A DNA stretch of 64,000 nucleotides, taken from the NCBI RefSeq assembly GCF_052156635.1, contig NZ_JBQKUO010000003.1:372001-436000 (forward strand), given 5' to 3'. The notes under the pieces are model-generated. The model made no database searches and was not told the origin of the DNA. It saw only the letters and a list, made by a program, of their open reading frames with translations. The DNA is from Nitrospina sp052156635 (GTDB lineage Bacteria; Nitrospinota; Nitrospinia; Nitrospinales; Nitrospinaceae). A program made the translations under genes and the position numbers. The number at the start of each line of letters is the position of its first letter. Position 1 is the first letter of the stretch. Below, piece by piece: positions 42,518 through 50,956 of the stretch.

Positions 42518-43636
42518 TCATGCACAGAGGGGAAGGGTTTCCAGCTCTTCCTGATGGTCCGCGTAATCGAGGGCGATCTGCATGAAATCGGATTCGAGGT
42601 CCACAAACACGTCGACCATCTCCGGATCGAAATGCGTGCCCCTGCCTTCCAGGATCACTTCCACCGCGCGCTTGTGGGAAAAGGGCGGTTTGTAAACCCG
42701 CTTGCTGATCAACGCATCGTACACGTCGGCAACCGCCATCAATCTTGCCGACACCGGAATCTCGTCCCCCTTCAATTTGTCCGGATAGCCGGTCCCATCC
42801 CAGCGTTCGTGGTGGGAATAGGCGATCTCCCGGGCGTAACGCAGAAACGAATAGCGGTTGTTTTCCTTGCCGAGCCGCCTTTCGGCTTCGAGAATGGCGT
42901 CGCGTCCGTACACGACGTGCTTGTCCATCTCCCGGGTTTCGTCATAAGTCAAGCGGCCCGGTTTGCGCAGAATGCGGTCCTGCACACCCACCTTGCCGAT
43001 GTCGTGCAACGGAGCGGATTTATAAAGGAGATCGATCACTTCGTCGTCCAACTCACCGCGAAACCGCGGCAGGTCGCGCAAATTCCGTGCGAGGAGGCGG
43101 ACATAATTTTTAGTGCGTGAAATGTGGCCACCGGTTTCACTGTCCCGGTACTCGGCGAGGGTCGCCAGCCCGGCAATGGTGACGTCCTGCGTGTTTTCCA
43201 GTTCCCGTGTCTTTTCCTTGACCAGGTTTTCGAGCAGCCGCTTTTGATTGTACAAAGCAAGATGGGTCTGGACGCGGGCCATCACGATGGGAACGCTGAT
43301 GGGTTTGGTGATGAAGTCCACCCCGCCCACTTCAAATCCCTTCGTTACATTGTGCACCGCATTCAGTGCGGTCAGGAAAATGACCGGAATGTTTTTGGAA
43401 ACCGGGTGGGACTTCAGTCTCCGGCATACCTCATAGCCGTCCATGCAGGGCATCAGGATGTCGAGCAGAATCAGTTCCGGCGGATTTTCAGACTGCGCCA
43501 AACGCAATCCCCCTTCTCCGTTTGTCGCGACCTGCACATTATATTGCCCTTTTAACACTTCCACCATGAGGTGGACGTTTTCCGCCGAATCGTCAATAAC
43601 CAGTATGGTGGGTTTGTGGGTTTCGGAAGCGAACAT
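42518..43636 (-). CDS. Response regulator with HD-GYP c-di-GMP phosphodiesterase (REC-HD-GYP), copy A
   Basis: 372 aa. Receiver: ILVIDDSAENVHLM, phospho-Asp D59 in LILLDILMPCMDGYEV, PVIFLTAL, FITKPI. A helical linker (RLLENLVKEKTRELENTQDVTIAGLATLAEYRDSETGGHISRT) leads to HD-GYP. That domain has HDIGKVGVQD, DKHVVYGRDAI, YSHHERWDGTGYPDKLKGDEIPVSARLMAVADVYDAL and KRAVEVILEGRGTHFDPEMVDVF. All metal-binding His and Asp and the GYP triad are present, so it should degrade c-di-GMP. It is closely related to the gene at 54484-55602 and to the short receiver at 44140-44619. Confidence 0.93.
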   Translation of the reverse strand: MFASETHKPTILVIDDSAENVHLMVEVLKGQYNVQVATNGEGGLRLAQSENPPELILLDILMPCMDGYEVCRRLKSHPVSKNIPVIFLTALNAVHNVTKGFEVGGVDFITKPISVPIVMARVQTHLALYNQKRLLENLVKEKTRELENTQDVTIAGLATLAEYRDSETGGHISRTKNYVRLLARNLRDLPRFRGELDDEVIDLLYKSAPLHDIGKVGVQDRILRKPGRLTYDETREMDKHVVYGRDAILEAERRLGKENNRYSFLRYAREIAYSHHERWDGTGYPDKLKGDEIPVSARLMAVADVYDALISKRVYKPPFSHKRAVEVILEGRGTHFDPEMVDVFVDLESDFMQIALDYADHQEELETLPLCA

Positions 43637-44139
43637 GGTTCATTCCCTCTTCGTTTTTAAGGGTTGTATATTCATTAACCAGATTTTTTTGGGTAGAGGC
43701 CAAGCCTTACGAGACTTATCGGGAATTCTTTTGAAGCCCTTTACACAAAAATGGCCTTCAACGTCATTTTCTTTTCACAGGAAGGAAACATGGCCCTGCG
43801 GGCCACCGGACCCTCATCAAATTGAAACAATGTTTTCAATTATTTCCGGAGTGGAAGGCGGACCCGGTTGGTCCCGGGAGCGGATAGGGACTCGGCAAAC
43901 AAAAAAGGCCCTGCACCTTGAAAAAGATGCAGGGCCCTTTCCGTTTGGGAGGCTCCAGACTTCGAAGGAAGGGGAAGAAGTCTACCGTCCCGCGAGTGAA
44001 CCCGGCAATGACGCCGGGTCTTTCATCATTTATATGTGCCTGCCTAGGGTTCAGGGCAGTGCCTGTAAATATCTTTTTTCGGAAACGCCTTTTCTTATTG
44101 TATCGCCACGCAGGCACATCTTCCCGTTCCCCGGGTTGG
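43637..44139. other. Intergenic region with a terminator and no gene seen
   Basis: About 500 bases between two minus-strand genes. It holds the terminator-like hairpin at 43904-43942. No remnant of an HD-GYP domain could be read in the three minus frames, even though the gene upstream looks like a receiver that lost one. A frame at 43836-44117 (minus) covers the hairpin and is not credible as a gene. Confidence 0.45.
43904..43942 (-). terminator. Terminator-like hairpin downstream of the solitary receiver gene
   Basis: Perfect 9-base arms GGCCCTGCA and TGCAGGGCC with a 12-base loop. The plus-strand A run at 43901-43906 becomes a U run for minus-strand transcripts, the orientation of the gene ending at 44140. 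Confidence 0.7.
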
Positions 44140-44619
44140 TCATCCCATTGTGGCGGCAGAATATTCTTTTCCGTGCCTCGACCGTTCCCAGGATAACCCC
44201 CGAAGGAGATTCTCCAGAATGCGCGACTGCCGGTGAAGTGTCAGATGGGTCTTGATACGCGCCTGAACGATGGGAATGCTGATCGGCTTGGTGATGTAAT
44301 CCTGGGCTCCGACCTCGAATCCCCTGGCGACATCCTTGAGCTCATGCAGTGCTGACAGAAATATCACCGGAATATTTTTTGAAACCGGGTGCATTTTAAG
44401 ACGGCGGCATACTTCATACCCGTTCATCTCCGGCATCATGATGTCCAGCAGAATCAAATCCGGAGGCCGGTGCGACTGGGCGAGCCGGAGCCCCTGCTTG
44501 CCATCGACCGCGACTTGAATTTCGTAGTCATTTTTCAAAACCTCAACCATGAGCTTCAAATAATCCAACGAATCATCAATCAACAATACTGTGGATCGTC
44601 TGGTTTCAACATGAGTCAT
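44140..44619 (-). CDS. Solitary response-regulator receiver, apparently a truncated REC-HD-GYP
   Basis: 159 aa. A complete receiver: VLLIDDSLDYLKLM, phospho-Asp in LILLDIMMPEMNGYEVCRRL, PVIFLSAL and the K in DYITKPISIPIV. Similarity to the REC-HD-GYP at 42518-43636 continues past the receiver into the linker (QARIKTHLTLHRQSRILENLL against MARVQTHLALYNQKRLLENLV). It then stops abruptly in an unrelated 18-residue tail. It may act as a phosphate sink or stand-alone switch. No Shine-Dalgarno better than GAAAG is visible before the ATG. Confidence 0.83.
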   Translation of the reverse strand: MTHVETRRSTVLLIDDSLDYLKLMVEVLKNDYEIQVAVDGKQGLRLAQSHRPPDLILLDIMMPEMNGYEVCRRLKMHPVSKNIPVIFLSALHELKDVARGFEVGAQDYITKPISIPIVQARIKTHLTLHRQSRILENLLRGLSWERSRHGKEYSAATMG

Positions 44620-45073
44620 GATGCTTTTCTTTCACAAAGGGGAGTAATGGACTTCCTCGGCCCGATACCCAATGCCTGCCAGTTCGTGCCGCTCTTTTTC
44701 GTATGTTATGAATTTTATAGTCTGGACGGGTTGGGAACAATCGTCCGGCTTGCTATTGATTTTTAGAATAAGCGAGGAACAATCTAGTAATTTTAAAGGG
44801 TTTACTAGTATTTATTCGGAGGCAGGGTAACTATGGGGAAAACCGGGAGGAAAGGGTCTCGATGCAATCCGCTGAAAATCAGTGGTATTGCCGCCTCACC
44901 CCACCTGTTCCGATAAGACCGGCAAAACCGGGGGGCCTTCTGCTTCTCGATTCGTATTCAAAGGCGGATGGGGCGGGTGCAGAATAAATGGCATCGGTTT
45001 CTGCGAAACAGCGCTGAAACCCGGCATTGTGCCCGGTCAGGACGAGGATTCCGGTGCGGTGTGAACGGGTGGA
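44620..45073. other. Intergenic region, regulatory; no gene seen
   Basis: About 450 bases. It contains the inverted repeat at 44784-44808 and then GC-rich sequence up to the response-regulator stop. A short frame at 44882-45064 has no motif or ribosome-binding site. Confidence 0.4.
44784..44808. promoter_or_regulatory. Inverted repeat CTAGTAA-N11-TTACTAG, operator-like
   Basis: Perfect 7-base arms separated by 11 bases, about 165 bases upstream of the solitary receiver gene. The TAGTA core recalls the repeats near 50403-50453 but the arms face the other way. A binding function is inference. Confidence 0.35.
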
Positions 45074-45724
45074 TCAAATGATCCCGTTTTTCAGGGCGTA
45101 CTGGATGATATCCGCATTGTTCTTCATTCCCATTTTCGCCAGGATGTTTCCCCGGTGCGTGCTGACGGTGGTGATCCCCAGCGCCAGTTCATCGGCGATT
45201 TCCTTTAATTTCTTGCCCGCCGCGATCTGGCAAAATACCTGGAACTCCCGATCCGTCAAAGTCTCGTGGGGCGGCTTGTCCGAGCTGCCGTCCAGGTTGA
45301 AAGCCAGTTTTTCCGCCAGGCTGGGGCTGATGTACTTGCCCCCGGCGGAGACCTTCCGCAGGGCATCCACCAGCAGTTCCGGCGCACTGGATTTGGTCAG
45401 GTACCCGGAGGCGCCGGCGCGCAGGAAGCGGAGCGCATAGTGATCCTCCGAATAAATGCTCAAAATGATGATGGGCAGTTCGGGGGTCTGGCTTTTCAGC
45501 TGAACGAGGGTTTCCCAACCGCTTTTCTCCGGCATGTCAATGTCCATCACCACCACATCGGTTTTGACATTTTTAACCAGTTCGAGAACTTCGTTGCCGT
45601 TCTCCGCTTCCCCACACACGATCATATCCTCCATTTTAGACAGGACCTGAATCAATCCCTTCCGGACGATGCCATGGTCGTCTGCAATGAGAACATGGAT
45701 TTTTCCACGAGCAGCACTATTCAT
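45074..45724 (-). CDS. LuxR/NarL-family response regulator
   Basis: 216 aa from ATG 45724; the frame is open eight codons further. Receiver: VLIADDHGIVRKGLIQVL, phospho-Asp in VVVMDIDMPEKSGWE, T/S in IIILSIYSED, K in GYLTKSSAPELLVDAL. Output: GerE-type helix-turn-helix (LTDREFQVFCQIAAGKKLKEIADELALGITTVSTHRGNILAKMGM). Its start overlaps the 3' end of the histidine kinase gene by eight bases, so they form a cognate pair. It probably controls genes of its own operon and perhaps the divergent RiPP cluster, which is inference. Confidence 0.93.
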   Translation of the reverse strand: MNSAARGKIHVLIADDHGIVRKGLIQVLSKMEDMIVCGEAENGNEVLELVKNVKTDVVVMDIDMPEKSGWETLVQLKSQTPELPIIILSIYSEDHYALRFLRAGASGYLTKSSAPELLVDALRKVSAGGKYISPSLAEKLAFNLDGSSDKPPHETLTDREFQVFCQIAAGKKLKEIADELALGITTVSTHRGNILAKMGMKNNADIIQYALKNGII

Positions 45725-47552
45725 AATGGTATATCGGGATTGTAACATGCACGATCGTTCCCTTTCCCTCTTCTCCGCTGATTACAGCCTCGCCTCCCCA
45801 ATGGAGGGCGCGTTCCTGAATTCCGATCAACCCAAATGATTTCGGGTCGGCCATCTGGCTTTTTGTGATCCCCGCCCCGTTGTCCTCGACTCTCAGCACA
45901 AGCTGGTTGCCTTCATTGAACAAATGGACCTGGATTTTGGTTGCTTCCGAATGCCGCGCGACATTGGTCAGCGTTTCCTGGAAAATACGGTATATGGTCG
46001 TCGCGCAGTCCTTGTTCAAATCAGTCAGGTTGTTCTCGATGATCAGTTCACAGTATATACCGGTCCGCTTCTGAAACTCCGTAGCCTGCCATTCAATGGC
46101 CTCGTTGATGCCGAAAATATCCAGGATCTGGGGCCTGAGTTCCGTGGTGATGCGTTGAACCGTTTCAATGGTTCTATCGACCAGATGGGACATTTCCTTA
46201 ATTTTGTTCTTGATAGGCCTCTGGTCCGGAGGAAGGTCGCTGTTGACATTCGTGAGGTCGATCTTCAATGCGGTCAACGTCTGGCCCAGTTCATCATGCA
46301 CTTCCCTCGCGATCCGTTTACGCTCCTCTTCCAGCAGGTTCTGCGCATGCGAGTACAGCTTTCGAATCTGCTCGCGGGACACCTTGAGCGCTTCTTCATT
46401 TTTCTTCCGTTCGGTAATGTCCCGGAACGTGCCCACAATCCGGGTGGGGTTCCCTTCCTTGTCCCTCGCAACGATTTTGCCCCGCACCAGGGTCCATAGA
46501 AGGTAGCCCGACTTCGTAATCAAACGGCTCTCGTACTCGTAGAGAGGCGTTTTGCCTTCCATATGAGCGTTGGTCGCGCCGACAGCCAGCTCCACGTCCT
46601 CCGGATGCAGGAGACTGCGGAAGGATTCAATGTGGGCAGCAAACCCTTCGGATTCATAACCCAGCATGGAGTAACACCCCGGACTGAAGAACACCTCGCC
46701 GGTGGTCACATCCCAGTCCCACACACCGTCTGTAATGGCCTCCAGTGCCAGTTTGAGTCGCTCCTCACTGTCCCGCAACGCCTCCTCGGAACGCTGGCGT
46801 TCCAGCATTTCGTTCGTCAATTTCCGGTTGGCGGCGGAGAGCGCGGACTCCCGCTTTTCAATCTGGGACACCATTTCGTTAAAACCATTGAACAGCATTC
46901 CCAGCTCGTCCTGGTTCTGGTGCGTGACCCTCAAGGAATAATCGGGTTCCTGAGAAATCTGCAGGGTTGTGTTCGCCAGGGAAAGAATGGGATTGGAAAT
47001 GATGCTTTGAAGTTTGAATGCAATGGCGACCGATACCAGAACGGTGACGAAAAGAATGCCTCCAATCAGGAAAATGTAGTTGGACAGAACTTCTTCATAT
47101 TCCTTCAGGTGAGCCTTCAGGTAAATCCTGCCTATGACTTTGTCGTTCAGCATGATCGGCCGGATCAGCTCCAGGCTGTTGTTATACGATGCCTGTCCTT
47201 CCTGATCGACCGGAAAAGAGGGGGGCGAGATTTTGACGTTTTCATCGAGCCGGTAGGTGACGAACGAATTCCCTTCTGCATCGTACAGAACCGCGTACAA
47301 AATTTGAGGGTCGACCTTCAGGGAAGAAAGAATATTTTCCGCCGCGTTGGGGTCTTCGAAATAAACCGCGGCGCGGCTGTTCGCACCCACCGTCTGCGCC
47401 AGAATATCCAGGTTCCTCACCAGGCTCTTGCGAAACAGCTTCAGGTCGTTGTAGAGAAAAATGGAACTGCACAGGGCGAAGGTAATCAGCGTCATGGTAA
47501 GCAGGATGAGGATCAGCTTGCTTTTTATGGAAAGATCACCAAAAGTTTTCAT
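45717..47552 (-). CDS. Membrane histidine kinase with CHASE8-like periplasmic domain (NarX-type output)
   Basis: 611 aa. Helix 1 is IKSKLILILLTMTLITFALCSSIFLY. The periplasmic domain (about 35-155) contains NSRAAVYFEDPNAAENILSSLKVDPQILYAVLYDAEGNSFVTYRL, the CHASE8 pattern otherwise found in YfiN/TpbB diguanylate cyclases. Helix 2 is FLIGGILFVTVLVSVAIAF. HAMP (about 190-245) and PAS (about 270-385) follow. HisKA_3 carries the phospho-His in AREVHDELGQTLTALKIDL. HATPase ends GAGITKSQMADPKSFGLIGIQERA. It lies between a YfiR-like gene (six-base gap) and a LuxR-type regulator (overlap). It likely senses through YfiR and the outer-membrane receptor of the operon. Confidence 0.9.
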   Translation of the reverse strand: MKTFGDLSIKSKLILILLTMTLITFALCSSIFLYNDLKLFRKSLVRNLDILAQTVGANSRAAVYFEDPNAAENILSSLKVDPQILYAVLYDAEGNSFVTYRLDENVKISPPSFPVDQEGQASYNNSLELIRPIMLNDKVIGRIYLKAHLKEYEEVLSNYIFLIGGILFVTVLVSVAIAFKLQSIISNPILSLANTTLQISQEPDYSLRVTHQNQDELGMLFNGFNEMVSQIEKRESALSAANRKLTNEMLERQRSEEALRDSEERLKLALEAITDGVWDWDVTTGEVFFSPGCYSMLGYESEGFAAHIESFRSLLHPEDVELAVGATNAHMEGKTPLYEYESRLITKSGYLLWTLVRGKIVARDKEGNPTRIVGTFRDITERKKNEEALKVSREQIRKLYSHAQNLLEEERKRIAREVHDELGQTLTALKIDLTNVNSDLPPDQRPIKNKIKEMSHLVDRTIETVQRITTELRPQILDIFGINEAIEWQATEFQKRTGIYCELIIENNLTDLNKDCATTIYRIFQETLTNVARHSEATKIQVHLFNEGNQLVLRVEDNGAGITKSQMADPKSFGLIGIQERALHWGGEAVISGEEGKGTIVHVTIPIYHYE

Positions 47553-47558
47553 GACCCG

Positions 47559-48122
47559 TCACTCATCGACCAGGATGGCCAGGTTTAGAAGTTCCGAACT
47601 GACCTTGATACTTCTGTCTTCCACGGCCCTTCGGTTGATTTTAAACCGGATCTTGTTATTTATAATCACAAAATTGATTCCCACGCCGCGCCGGGAAAAA
47701 CCCGGGGTGTCTCCGATAAACAGGATGGGCATGCCTTTTGTGCGGTGAAGCATCTCTTCCAGGTTCTCATTCTCCGATTTACCGATATAAGCCATGTGAC
47801 AGGAGTCCAAATGCGAGCCGGAGGAAAAGTTTTTTACAATTAGCTTGTTCCGAAAAACCCCCTCCTTCTGAGCCAGATCGAACAGGTTCCCGAAAGGGTT
47901 GCTGCCCACCAGGCAGAGGACAAACTGGGTTTCACTGTTGTGGATCATTTTTTCTTCCGGCCACTGGATGAATTCGAAAAACTTCAAGATGATACTGGTT
48001 TTCAGGAGGTATTCACGCGGAACGGTTTCCTCGCTGTAGGCATTGGGTGTTTTATGTAAAAACACCGGCCAGACCGCCAGAAGGGAACAAATGAATATTT
48101 TTAAAAGACCGTGCCTGAGCAT
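47559..48122 (-). CDS. YfiR-like (DUF4154) periplasmic protein
   Basis: 187 aa. Signal peptide LLKIFICSLLAVWPVFLHKTPNAYS. The YfiR/DUF4154 pattern follows: a start EYLLKTSIILKFFEFIQWPEE, a middle strand FVLCLVGSNPFGNLFD, CHMAYIGKSENENLEEMLHRTKGMPILFIGDTPGFSRRGVGINFVIINNKIRFKINRRAVEDRSIKVSSELLNLAILV, ending in the usual LLxLA. In Pseudomonas YfiR binds the periplasmic part of the cyclase YfiN and inhibits it. Here the next gene encodes a histidine kinase with a YfiN-like sensor domain, making that kinase the natural partner. Genes are separated by only 6 and 24 bases. Confidence 0.88.
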   Translation of the reverse strand: MLRHGLLKIFICSLLAVWPVFLHKTPNAYSEETVPREYLLKTSIILKFFEFIQWPEEKMIHNSETQFVLCLVGSNPFGNLFDLAQKEGVFRNKLIVKNFSSGSHLDSCHMAYIGKSENENLEEMLHRTKGMPILFIGDTPGFSRRGVGINFVIINNKIRFKINRRAVEDRSIKVSSELLNLAILVDE

Positions 48123-48146
48123 TAGGAATACAGTTTCACTGAGTGT

Positions 48147-50246
48147 CTAATCAAAATTCATTGTGACTTTAAAATAGAAGCTTCTCTGGGTTTCTGTGGA
48201 GGCTTCCAGCAGTTCCGTCAGTTCAGGATGGGCATTATCCTGAAGGTTCTGGGCCACGAGGGACAATTCCAGGTCATCCACGGGTTTCCATCCCAGGCGC
48301 AAATCGACCCGTGTGTAGGCTGGTATTCTCCGGGTTGAGTTTCTGGATACGTAATAAAGGAAGGAATCGAACTCAAAATTATGCGGAAGGTTCAGGTAGG
48401 AGCGAATATTGAAAATGTGTTCGGGTTCGCCTTCCGCGTCCAGATCCCCCTCGCTGTTGAAGGCCCCCGGGTTGAACACGTTGGCCAGAAGCGGTTTGAG
48501 GTCAATTTTGGTGAACGTGTAGCTTCCCGCAATGCGCCAGTTGGAAAGAGGCTGCCATTGGGCGGCCAGTTCAAAACCAAAGACTTCCCCCTTCAGGGAA
48601 TTATCGCTTTTGAAGGGAAAGACCAGGTGCGGCGGAGGCGGGGTGGCCTCGAAAAAAACCGGCCCGGTGGTGAACTCGATAATTTTGTCATAATCGAAAT
48701 AGTAAGCCGTGGCATCGAAATTCAATTCCTTTATGGGCTTGAAACGGTACCCGACCTCATAGGCGATCAATTCCTCCGCATCCAGGTTGTTCTGGTTGCG
48801 CTCACGAAGCAGCAGGGGCGGAGCGCCCGGGATCAAAGCGCGGTTGACCTCCGCTGTCGCCTCCGTGACCGTCGGTATCCGGACGGCGCGTGAAACGGCC
48901 GACCACAGGGTGTGCCGGTTATTCGGAGTCCACACCGTGCGGATACTCGGCTGAAATTCAAAACCGGAAAATTCATTGTGCTCGATCTTGATGCCTGTAA
49001 TCAGGCTCCAGGTGTCGGGCACAAGCGAAATTTCATCATGGATGAAAAAACCGAACAGGTTGGTGTCCCGGTCCGGAAGCTCGAGGATCTCGGTGTGGTC
49101 GAAGTTGAACCGCGTGTAACGGTAGTTGAGTCCCCACGAAACATTGTGGGTCTTGCTCCAGAACTCGGTTAGAAAATCATACTGAAATTCCAGGTCCGCC
49201 TGCTCCACCACGTTGTCAAACGGAACCCCATCGGCCTTTCTCAACAGACGGTCGTAATAGGCCTGCACTTTGAAGGCGGAAGCGTCTTCCAGGTACCGGT
49301 CCCAGCGCGCCAGGAAATTGGACCCCCTTTGCGTTGTGGTTCCCTGAAAAGGCGCGTTTCCCTGTGACAGCGACACGAACCGGCTGTTGAAGTCCAACCC
49401 GGCGTCCAGGCTGTAATGGTCTCCCTGAAAAGTCAGGTGATTTTCCGGGTTCGCCTGCCAGTCCGTACGAAACCCGCCTATATACATTTGCTTGTCATCG
49501 ATACCGGTGTTTCCATTCGGCCTCAACCCTTCATCCCGGTCCCGGTATCTTGCGTACACCCTGTAATTCAACCCTTCCTTATACTCCCCCGCATAGCGGA
49601 CGGAACCGAACCCTTTCTCCTCCGTACCCGTGCCGCCGGACACCAGCAGCCCGTCGGTGTCGTGAGCGGATTTGGTGATGATGTTGATCACCCCCGCGAC
49701 GGCATTGGAACCCCACAGGGCCGCTCCCGGCCCGCGGATGACTTCAATGCGGTCGATATCCTCCAGCATCGTATCCTGACCAATCCAGAACACACCGGCA
49801 GCGGAGGGGCTGTACAGGGTGCGGCCGTCCATGAGGACCAGTAACTTGTCCGAGCCCAGCCTGCGGTTGAATCCCCGGATGGAAATGGCGTAGCGGTTCT
49901 GGTTGATCTTGGATACCTGAACACCCGGAACGATGCGCAACGCTTCCATGATGTTCACCGCACCGGTCCTCCGGATATCCTCCTGTGTGACTACATAGAT
50001 CGCCGAGGCGGTCTCGTGCAGTTTCTGAGGCCGCTTGCTCACGGAGGTCACCACCACTTCCGTCTGCATGAGCTGCTGGAGATCCATCTGGAATAATTGT
50101 TTTTCCTCTTCCGTCAACGTTTCGCCTGGCTGGGTGGAATCTGGGGAGTTTTCTTCAGGATGGGCGGTGGGCAGGAGTATGCAAAAAAAGGAAAGCCAAA
50201 TCAGAGCAAATACAAAGGTTTTCGATTTAATAGAAGTCATAAGCAT
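48147..50246 (-). CDS. TonB-dependent outer-membrane receptor (vitamin B12/colicin-receptor type, no STN domain)
   Basis: 699 aa, possibly starting at 50240. A signal peptide (SKTFVFALIWLSFFCILLPTAHP) is followed by an acidic segment and a possible TonB box (TEVVVTSVSKRPQ). The plug has AIYVVTQEDIRRTGAVNIMEALRIVPGVQVSKINQNRYAISIRGFNRRLGSDKLLVLMDGRTLYSP and IDRIEVIRGPGAALWGSNAVAGVINIITK. The barrel ends in FKVTMNFD. The ligand is not evident. It is first in a four-gene operon (receptor, YfiR, CHASE8 kinase, response regulator) and is divergent from the RiPP cluster, 350 bases away. Coupling of ligand uptake to kinase signalling is inference. Confidence 0.9.
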   Translation of the reverse strand: MLMTSIKSKTFVFALIWLSFFCILLPTAHPEENSPDSTQPGETLTEEEKQLFQMDLQQLMQTEVVVTSVSKRPQKLHETASAIYVVTQEDIRRTGAVNIMEALRIVPGVQVSKINQNRYAISIRGFNRRLGSDKLLVLMDGRTLYSPSAAGVFWIGQDTMLEDIDRIEVIRGPGAALWGSNAVAGVINIITKSAHDTDGLLVSGGTGTEEKGFGSVRYAGEYKEGLNYRVYARYRDRDEGLRPNGNTGIDDKQMYIGGFRTDWQANPENHLTFQGDHYSLDAGLDFNSRFVSLSQGNAPFQGTTTQRGSNFLARWDRYLEDASAFKVQAYYDRLLRKADGVPFDNVVEQADLEFQYDFLTEFWSKTHNVSWGLNYRYTRFNFDHTEILELPDRDTNLFGFFIHDEISLVPDTWSLITGIKIEHNEFSGFEFQPSIRTVWTPNNRHTLWSAVSRAVRIPTVTEATAEVNRALIPGAPPLLLRERNQNNLDAEELIAYEVGYRFKPIKELNFDATAYYFDYDKIIEFTTGPVFFEATPPPPHLVFPFKSDNSLKGEVFGFELAAQWQPLSNWRIAGSYTFTKIDLKPLLANVFNPGAFNSEGDLDAEGEPEHIFNIRSYLNLPHNFEFDSFLYYVSRNSTRRIPAYTRVDLRLGWKPVDDLELSLVAQNLQDNAHPELTELLEASTETQRSFYFKVTMNFD

Positions 50247-50599
50247 TCATCTTATGAAAGTGGCCGAAAAGGACTCCTGGTAACAACTATATATTTTAGG
50301 CATACCAATTTTTTAGCCTAATCGAACAAGCTTTCTCCCATATGTGCGGCGCTTGATTTTAGCACAAAAAATTAGTAACTTAGCCTTTAAAAACAATAAG
50401 TTATAGTAACTATACTACTGAAATATAGTAGTTCCGGGGATTGAATAATAGTATCCGAAGAATTACGTTAAAGGTGAAAAAGTTGATTTGTAGGGGCTTT
50501 CAGGGAACCGGGGCTATAGTCCTCCACCAAGGCCTGAGACGCAAATCAAATTTGATTTATCCGATTGAATTTATTAAAAATTAAATAAAGGTGACTGCC
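50247..50599. promoter_or_regulatory. Divergent regulatory region between the receptor operon and the RiPP cluster, with repeated TAGTA sites
   Basis: AT-rich, 353 bases, no gene. TAGTA repeats occur at 50372-50380 (TTAGTAACT), 50403-50411 (ATAGTAACT), 50425-50430 (ATAGTA) and 50448-50453 (ATAGTA). The last three are 22 and 23 bases apart, close to two helical turns. TATAGT-A-ACTATA at 50402-50414 is a palindrome, and ATACTAC-N7-TAGTA at 50412-50431 matches a site at 4261-4280. AAAGGTG before 50600 is the precursor's ribosome-binding site. Confidence 0.5.
50412..50431. promoter_or_regulatory. Candidate operator ATACTAC-N7-TAGTA, copy 2
   Basis: Reads ATACTAC, seven bases, TAGTAG. Twelve defined bases (ATACTAC and TAGTA) are identical to 4261-4279 with the same spacer length. 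It sits in the divergent promoter region about 165 bases before the receptor ATG and 170 before the RiPP precursor ATG. Confidence 0.35.
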
Positions 50600-50830
50600 A
50601 TGACCCACAAGAATCTCCAGGACGCTTTGGCCAAAATCTCCAACGATTCCGAATACTGTGAAACCATTGTCGTAGATCCGGAACGCCTGAAAAAAGATTT
50701 CGGCCTGGAACACGAAGACATGGACTTTTTGAAAACCGGTGGAATTCCCGGCATGAAGGATGGCGCGATTCGGCCGGTGGCTATCTGCTGCACCTGCTAC
50801 GCGGCGCCTTCGGATCCGTCCCGGAACTAA
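50600..50830 (+). CDS. Putative azol(in)e RiPP (TOMM) precursor peptide, CCTCY core
   Basis: 76 aa from ATG 50600, with AAAGG seven bases upstream; a GTG nine bases earlier lacks one. The leader is acidic and helical (LQDALAKISNDSEY ... DPERLKKDFGLEHEDMDFL), a D-(x)n-DP-x-x-L...GL pattern like NHLP/LigA-type RiPP leaders. Its end is marked by a GG within KTGGIPGMKDGAIRP. The likely core is about residues 58-76, holding C63, C64, T65 and C66 followed by Tyr and a short APSDPSRN tail. Cys and Thr are the residues that YcaO enzymes cyclise to thiazolines and methyloxazolines. The modifying genes follow in the same direction. A hairpin (CCGGGA 50868-50873, TCCCGG 50905-50910) lies between it and the next gene. 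The product is unknown. Confidence 0.8.
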   Translation: MTHKNLQDALAKISNDSEYCETIVVDPERLKKDFGLEHEDMDFLKTGGIPGMKDGAIRPVAICCTCYAAPSDPSRN

Positions 50831-50956
50831 ACCGTTTTTAATTTTTTATACTGGTACATCGGCCCATCCGGGAATAATTCACTTTCTCACGTTCTTTAGC
50901 TCACTCCCGGGTTCATCTCTAACTGCTTTTCGTTTCCTCTGCTTCATGGGTATTCT

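Noticed and set aside
43836..44117. 93-codon minus-strand frame covering the terminator hairpin
   Set aside because: Overlaps the inverted repeat and has no motif or ribosome-binding site.
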